A stretch of DNA of 64,000 bases from assembly GCA_021200565.1 (NCBI GenBank), contig JAJQGJ010000016.1:1-64000 (forward strand), written 5' to 3'. Numbering within the stretch: the stretch's first letter is position 1; every line of letters begins with the position of its first letter. Of the stretch, positions 59,595 through 64,000 are shown piece by piece. The translations under genes were made by a program, and so were the position numbers. The notes beneath the pieces are model-generated. The model was not told the DNA's origin. It saw nothing but the letters and a program-made list of their open reading frames with translations, and ran no database searches. Source of the stretch: Oscillospiraceae bacterium (GTDB taxonomy: Bacteria; Bacillota; Clostridia; Oscillospirales; Ruminococcaceae).

Positions 59595-60842
59595 TTATCC
59601 TACGCTGAACCCCTCCGCCACATCGCTGAGCATGACTTCTGCTTCGGTGTGCCTAATGGTGAAGCCGTCGTAGTAGATGGCGCAGATGCCGGTGGCTGAA
59701 AGGGAGCTAAGACCTCCTTCATCCAGCTCATCCGAAATATAGACATCGATAAGGCTGAGTGCGAGATCGACGCAGGTTGATGTGCTGGAATAGAGAACCA
59801 TGTCTTCTGTTGCGGCTTTGCTTAAGCCGTCTGAAGGATCGATATACGGGCTTCTTCTCTCGCCTGTTTCATAGGTATAATAGCTGAGTGCGTCGTCTGA
59901 AGTGATGGCATAGTCGTGAGCATAGATGAAGCTATAGCCGCCCTCATAAATCATGTCGGCGACTGAATAGACAATGTCGCCCTCTCTTGAATAGAGAGTG
60001 TAGTAGAAGAGGTCGTCGCAGCCGCCAAGGTTTCTTGCAATTCCGTCATCCGAAACTATCATTCCGGCGGTGTAGCCGTTTTCAATCAGTACTTCCGAAA
60101 TATAATCGACAACAAATGCGTTCGTAAGCCAGGAGAAGTCGATGAAGCTGTCGATTCCCATTTCATCGGCATACTCAAGATACTCATCCGAAACGAAAAG
60201 CATAATCTTATTATCGCCAAGAAGCTCGAGCGAAATGTGTTCATCCGAGCTTGTGAATCCTAAAACTTCTTCGAAATACTCTGCTTCAGCCTCGCTCATA
60301 AGCGGGTCGAACTCCATAGCCTGCCAGTCTTCATCCGAGAAGAAAAGGCTTTCATACTCCTTGTATATCGGTGCAAGATAGAGCTCTCTGCCCGACTCAA
60401 CCATAGTCTCCAATGCCGAATAGAGAACCTCGTCGACAGTTATCTCCTCGTTCGGGTGGTTATTTATATACCAGACGTTATAGACATACTCAAATTCGAC
60501 ATCCGGAGTGAAGAGCTGATAAGCTGTTTCGCATGCGTCGGAATAGATGAGGATTATCGCCTTTCGCTCTGTCGTTGCGTCGGTGCTGCCGGCGCCGAGG
60601 TCATACATAAGCGTGAGCTCGGTTGCCACACTCAGATCGTCGGTATTTGCTTCAATCTCCTGCCAACCGGAGGACGCCGAGAAGAGCTGGCTGAAGCCGT
60701 AGACAAAAGCCGTTCCTGCAATGAAAATGAGAATAACAACCGCAACGAGGCGGAGCGCAAAATGACCGGATGAAATCTCAATATTTTGTGGCGGCTTGAC
60801 ATTATTATTACTGGTATGGATTCTTGATCTTGTGGATTTCAT
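59595..60842 (-). CDS. Membrane-anchored divergent ApbE-like protein
   Basis: 415 residues. A cytoplasmic start, one helix (about 31-52), then an extracellular acidic domain. The pattern follows ApbE flavin transferases: YNVWYINNHPNEEITVDEVL, FSWLTNAFVVDYISEVLIEN (ApbE: LGGIAKGYAAD...L...G), GMIVSDDGIARNLGG and a late PYIDPSDGLSKAATEDMVLY segment (ApbE: HIIDPxTG). The AKG motif and other flavin and metal residues are altered, so transferase activity is doubtful. It follows the oppF gene beyond a strong hairpin. The assignment is by eye only. Confidence 0.5.
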   Translation of the reverse strand: MKSTRSRIHTSNNNVKPPQNIEISSGHFALRLVAVVILIFIAGTAFVYGFSQLFSASSGWQEIEANTDDLSVATELTLMYDLGAGSTDATTERKAIILIYSDACETAYQLFTPDVEFEYVYNVWYINNHPNEEITVDEVLYSALETMVESGRELYLAPIYKEYESLFFSDEDWQAMEFDPLMSEAEAEYFEEVLGFTSSDEHISLELLGDNKIMLFVSDEYLEYADEMGIDSFIDFSWLTNAFVVDYISEVLIENGYTAGMIVSDDGIARNLGGCDDLFYYTLYSREGDIVYSVADMIYEGGYSFIYAHDYAITSDDALSYYTYETGERRSPYIDPSDGLSKAATEDMVLYSSTSTCVDLALSLIDVYISDELDEGGLSSLSATGICAIYYDGFTIRHTEAEVMLSDVAEGFSVG

Positions 60843-60856
60843 AGTACTTCACCATA

Positions 60857-60898
60857 AACAATCCGACCCGTCCGAATAATACCGGACAGGTCGGACTT
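60857..60898 (-). terminator. Hairpin after oppF
   Basis: TCCGACCTGTCCG, 7-base loop, CGGACGGGTCGGA, then TTGTTTAT on the minus strand. The ApbE-like start codon follows about 20 bases later, so some read-through is likely. Confidence 0.7.
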
Positions 60899-60925
60899 TA
60901 CTAAGCGTATTTGCGGTTCTGTCTG

Positions 60926-62236
60926 TCAGATAACTGCCAAAATAAGCATCAGCAGGAACAGGATAATCAAAACTCCTATCACCGCAAAGCCTGCAATAGC
61001 TCCCTTGCGGCACATCTTCCAGTTGCGGTAATGCCTGTTTGCCTTGAAGATAAGTCCAAGGATTATGCCTAAGATCGGCAGGAAGAATGAAAGAATTGCA
61101 TATCCCTTCGAGCCGGTGTCGTGGATAGGCGCATTGAGGAACTGCTCCTCTGCGGCTGCATCGACAGCATCCATCTCCTGCTCTGTAGGCTGGTAGGTCT
61201 CGCCTTCCTCAAGGATGGTGACCGACTTGATAATTTCATTCTTTTCACGAAGCGCTCTGTACTGCTCAATCTCAGCGGCGTTGCCATAAACCAGGTGGTT
61301 ATGACCGATGTCGACCAGCTGAGGCTTGTCAACACTGTAGTCGTGGATGGAGGGATCGTAGGTGTAGAGTGCCTTGTTCTTCTCAAGCTTCGGGTCGGGA
61401 ATCGGGATAGCTGAGATGAGCGAGTGAGTGTAGGGATGAAGCGGGAAGTTGAAGAGCTCCTCTGCATCCGCAATCTCAACGATGTCGCCCTTATAGATAA
61501 CGCCGATTCTGTCGGAAATGAATCTTACAATAGAGAGGTCGTGGGCGATGAAGAGGTATGTTACACCGTCTTCCTCCTGGAACTTCTTCATAAGGTTCAA
61601 TACCTGCGCACGGATGGAAACATCAAGTGCCGAGATAGGCTCATCGGCGACAACCAGCTCAGGCTTCATGACCATTGCTCTTGCCAAGCCGATTCTCTGT
61701 CTCTGACCGCCGGAGAACTCGTGCGGATATCTGGTCAGATGCTCAGGAAGAAGTCCAACTTCCTTGATTATATCCTCTACCTTCTTCACTCTGTCCGCCT
61801 CGTTTTCATAGAGGTGGAAGTTGTAAAGACCTTCGGAGACGATATAGTCAACCGTTGCACGCTCATTGAGTGATGCAGCAGGATCCTGGAATACCATCTG
61901 GATGTTTCTTATGACCTCACGGTCGAGTGAATGCGGAATCTTTCCGGAAATTCTGACGCCCTTATAGAGGATTTCGCCCGCAGCACAGGGATTTACTCTG
62001 ATAACAGCACGTCCGATTGTTGTTTTACCTGAGCCAGATTCACCAACGAGGGAGAAGGTTTCGCCCTTGTAGATGTCGAAGCTCGCATTTTTTACTGCTT
62101 TTACAGCGTTATCGCCTTTACCAAAGGTAATATCGACGTTCTTGAGAGATAAAAGTACTTCTCTGCCACTTTCATCGATAGGACCATGCTCCGGCAGATG
62201 CGACTGAGTTGAAGTCAGATTTGTTTTGTTTGCCAA
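60926..62236 (-). CDS. oppF: Oligopeptide ABC transporter ATPase OppF with C-terminal membrane tail
   Basis: 436 residues from a TTG at 62236 (AGGGGG upstream). The ATPase part (about 25-330) has Walker [13 protein letters not shown]-loop [15 protein letters not shown], signature [15 protein letters not shown] and Walker [14 protein letters not shown]. Normal OppF proteins end near 310-330 residues. This one continues with an acidic linker and two membrane helices (about 377-398 and 414-436, with [20 protein letters not shown]). It is 12 bases behind oppD. Confidence 0.92.
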   Translation of the reverse strand: MANKTNLTSTQSHLPEHGPIDESGREVLLSLKNVDITFGKGDNAVKAVKNASFDIYKGETFSLVGESGSGKTTIGRAVIRVNPCAAGEILYKGVRISGKIPHSLDREVIRNIQMVFQDPAASLNERATVDYIVSEGLYNFHLYENEADRVKKVEDIIKEVGLLPEHLTRYPHEFSGGQRQRIGLARAMVMKPELVVADEPISALDVSIRAQVLNLMKKFQEEDGVTYLFIAHDLSIVRFISDRIGVIYKGDIVEIADAEELFNFPLHPYTHSLISAIPIPDPKLEKNKALYTYDPSIHDYSVDKPQLVDIGHNHLVYGNAAEIEQYRALREKNEIIKSVTILEEGETYQPTEQEMDAVDAAAEEQFLNAPIHDTGSKGYAILSFFLPILGIILGLIFKANRHYRNWKMCRKGAIAGFAVIGVLIILFLLMLILAVI

Positions 62237-62248
62237 CGTCTACACCCC

Positions 62249-64000
62249 CTATATGTTGAATGCTCTGATGAGCTTTCCGTGAATGTCCTGAATAGCCTCA
62301 GGCTTTTCAACCTTCGGTGCATCGGGATCAAGAAGCCATGTCTTTGCAAAGTGGGTCTCGCTGACCTGATACATCGGCGGCTCCTCAAGGGTGTCTATCT
62401 TAAGGCAATAGGGATTTCTCGGTGCGAACGCATCTCCGACAACCTCGTTATAGAGCGACGGAGGCGTACCGGTGATGGAATAGAGCTTTGTGTTTCTCTG
62501 GGTGAGCTGAGGAAGCGATGACAACAGCGCCCATGTGTACGGGTGCTTCGGATCATAGAATACATCCTCAACTGTGCCGAGCTCAACAATCTGTCCGGCA
62601 TAGAGAACAGCAACTCTGTCCGCAACGTTAGCAACAACTCCCAGGTCATGGGTGATGAATACTATCGTGTAGTGGAAGTCCTTCTGGAGGTCCTTGAGCA
62701 GCTTCAGGATCTGAGCCTGAATGGTAACGTCAAGAGCGGTTGTCGGCTCGTCGCAGATCAGGATCTTCGGCTGGCAGGAAAGAGCTATTGCTATAACAAT
62801 TCTCTGTCTCATACCGCCTGAATACTGGAACGGATAGTCGTCAAAACGCTTCTCCGGGTTAGGAATTCCAACCTTGTGCATGAGCTCGAGTGCCTTTCTT
62901 CTTGCCTCAACCTCGCTGCAGCCCTGGTGCTTGATGATAATTGAAGTTATCTGCTTGCCGATTGTTATAATCGGGTTAAGAGATGTCATAGGATCCTGGA
63001 ATACAGTAGCGATTCTCTTACCACGGATCTGAGCCCAGTCCTTGTCGAACTTGACGTTTGCAAGGTTCAATACGCAGGTGCCGTGCAAAGCCTCATCAGT
63101 TTCGTCAAGGTATGCAACTCTGAATGCAACCGTGTCGAAGACTGCATTTCTCTGCTCTTCGTCGTTAAGGTCGACGCCTATCTTCATAGCCTGCTTCAAA
63201 GCCTTGAGAAGCTTGCTTAAAAGGATGTAACGGTCCTTCAAGCCGTATCTTCCGATTGAGAGGCAGATTTCCTTTGCAAGGATGAAGTTGCGGGACTTTG
63301 TTTCCTCGGAAATCTCGCCCGTTGTTGCAGACTGATACTTGCCCTTGAGCTCGGTCATATGCTCATTATAGGATGCCAAGTAGCCGGAATCCGCCTTGGA
63401 GGCTTTCTTGTGCTGCTCTTCAAGAGCCTTGTTTTCAGCTCTGAGCTTCTTGATTTCAGAATCGAGATAGGAAATCTTCTCGCTGAGCTCCTTTATCTCA
63501 GCCTTGTCCTTCTTCGGATCAAGGGTGAGCTTGCGGTTGTAGGCATCGGTTCTGTCAGCTAAAAGCTCCGATTCCTTGGATTTCTCCTCGGCGAGTTCAG
63601 CTGTGCTGAGTCCCTCACGCTGGCTCTTTTCCGACTCAAGAGTTGACATCTCTCTGTAAACAGCGGAGCCAAGCTCAAGCTTTGAATACTCGTTCAGCTT
63701 GTTGTAGGCAAGAGTCTGTATTCTCTTTATACTTGCGGTGAGCGGGACGTGGGTGTCGGCAAGCTCGGGATCGTTATAGATTATCTTTCCGCCGCTGATA
63801 TAGCCGTTCTGGTCGTTCATACCGGTGAAGCACTTTGTGAAAACTGACTTACCTGAGCCTGACTCACCGACTATTGCGATGGATTCCTCCTCGTAGATGT
63901 CGAGGGAAATGCCTCTGATAGCTGTCAGAATTCTGCCTCTTACCTTGAACTGCAGATGCACATCCTGTGCGGACAAAAGAACTTTCTTCTCATTATTTTC
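62249..64000 (-). CDS. oppD: Oligopeptide ABC transporter ATPase OppD with coiled-coil insertion, partial
   Basis: At least 583 residues; the frame is open to the window edge, reading ENNEKKVLLSAQDVHLQFKV, so the true start is outside. Walker A GESGSGKSVFTK is near residue 45, but the Q-loop VFQDPMTSLNPIITI comes only about 285 residues later instead of about 55. The extra 230 residues are charged and helical, with a coiled coil (EIKELSEKISYLDSEIKKLR). Signature YSGGMRQRIVIAIAL, Walker B ILICDEPTTALDV and the C-terminal oligopeptide domain are normal. The permease genes are presumably off the right edge. Confidence 0.93.
   Translation of the reverse strand, partial: ENNEKKVLLSAQDVHLQFKVRGRILTAIRGISLDIYEEESIAIVGESGSGKSVFTKCFTGMNDQNGYISGGKIIYNDPELADTHVPLTASIKRIQTLAYNKLNEYSKLELGSAVYREMSTLESEKSQREGLSTAELAEEKSKESELLADRTDAYNRKLTLDPKKDKAEIKELSEKISYLDSEIKKLRAENKALEEQHKKASKADSGYLASYNEHMTELKGKYQSATTGEISEETKSRNFILAKEICLSIGRYGLKDRYILLSKLLKALKQAMKIGVDLNDEEQRNAVFDTVAFRVAYLDETDEALHGTCVLNLANVKFDKDWAQIRGKRIATVFQDPMTSLNPIITIGKQITSIIIKHQGCSEVEARRKALELMHKVGIPNPEKRFDDYPFQYSGGMRQRIVIAIALSCQPKILICDEPTTALDVTIQAQILKLLKDLQKDFHYTIVFITHDLGVVANVADRVAVLYAGQIVELGTVEDVFYDPKHPYTWALLSSLPQLTQRNTKLYSITGTPPSLYNEVVGDAFAPRNPYCLKIDTLEEPPMYQVSETHFAKTWLLDPDAPKVEKPEAIQDIHGKLIRAFNI

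Overview
The window looks like a chromosomal segment from an uncultured, anaerobic, spore-forming Clostridia member (Oscillospirales/Ruminococcaceae-like). The evidence is a SleB cortex hydrolase and SpoVG, a T-box on thrS, near-consensus TTGACA-17-TATAAT promoters, Firmicutes-type LexA, CpsB and PucR proteins, and plant-fibre enzymes (GH115, GH94, a GH5-like lipoprotein, a GH26-like protein). GC looks near 50 percent by eye. No insertion sequence, prophage or CRISPR array was seen.

Layout. 0-0.5 kb: tandem rRNA-type promoters firing off the left edge. 0.5-10.4 kb: sleB, T-box-controlled thrS, GH115 alpha-glucuronidase, an NrdD-tail-like small protein, GH94 cellobiose phosphorylase, a DUF378 protein. 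10.4-15.4 kb: a polysaccharide control operon (Wzz-type CpsC, BY-kinase CpsD, phosphatase CpsB, a secreted unknown, an LCP ligase, VanZ) with no glycosyltransferase. 15.4-15.7 kb: a type I toxin-antitoxin locus. 15.7-26 kb: alr, a SLOG protein, a degenerate LCP protein, zapA-U32-dut-oxidoreductase, an alanine/sodium symporter, a PH-domain pair. 26-27.1 kb: a three-gene DUF3791-DUF3990 ADP-ribosyltransferase-like module. 27.2-33.2 kb: a PucR regulator, then ftsE-ftsX, an M23 hydrolase and an S41 protein that has lost its catalytic residues. 33.2-41.4 kb: murC-lexA-NUDIX, spoVG, NUDIX, acpP, typA, queT with a leader RNA, a GH5-like lipoprotein. 41.4-49.4 kb: rpoC and rpoB with their own promoter and no rplJL. 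49.4-49.7 kb: a second type I toxin-antitoxin locus. 49.7-64 kb: Sel1, YidD, DUF4177 and DUF4349 proteins, a thioesterase with a GH26-like protein, MATE, tRNA-Pro, serC-serA, HigA with a 5'-truncated HigB, an ApbE-like membrane protein, and oppF-oppD (oppD runs off the right edge).

Three dispersed palindromic repeat families fill most intergenic gaps. Family A has GGGGCGGATATTATCCGCCC arms. Family B has a CTCCCC...GGGGAG hairpin followed by a second hairpin and GAGGGGTT. Family C is made of AATTCGTAAT/AATGCGTAAT units, often flanking a terminator hairpin. Copies appear to supply working signals: stop codons for four genes, a likely ribosome binding site for one, and a -35 box for the DUF3990 module. 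The best candidates for little-described biology are that module, the paired type I toxin-antitoxin loci, and this repeat-as-signal pattern.
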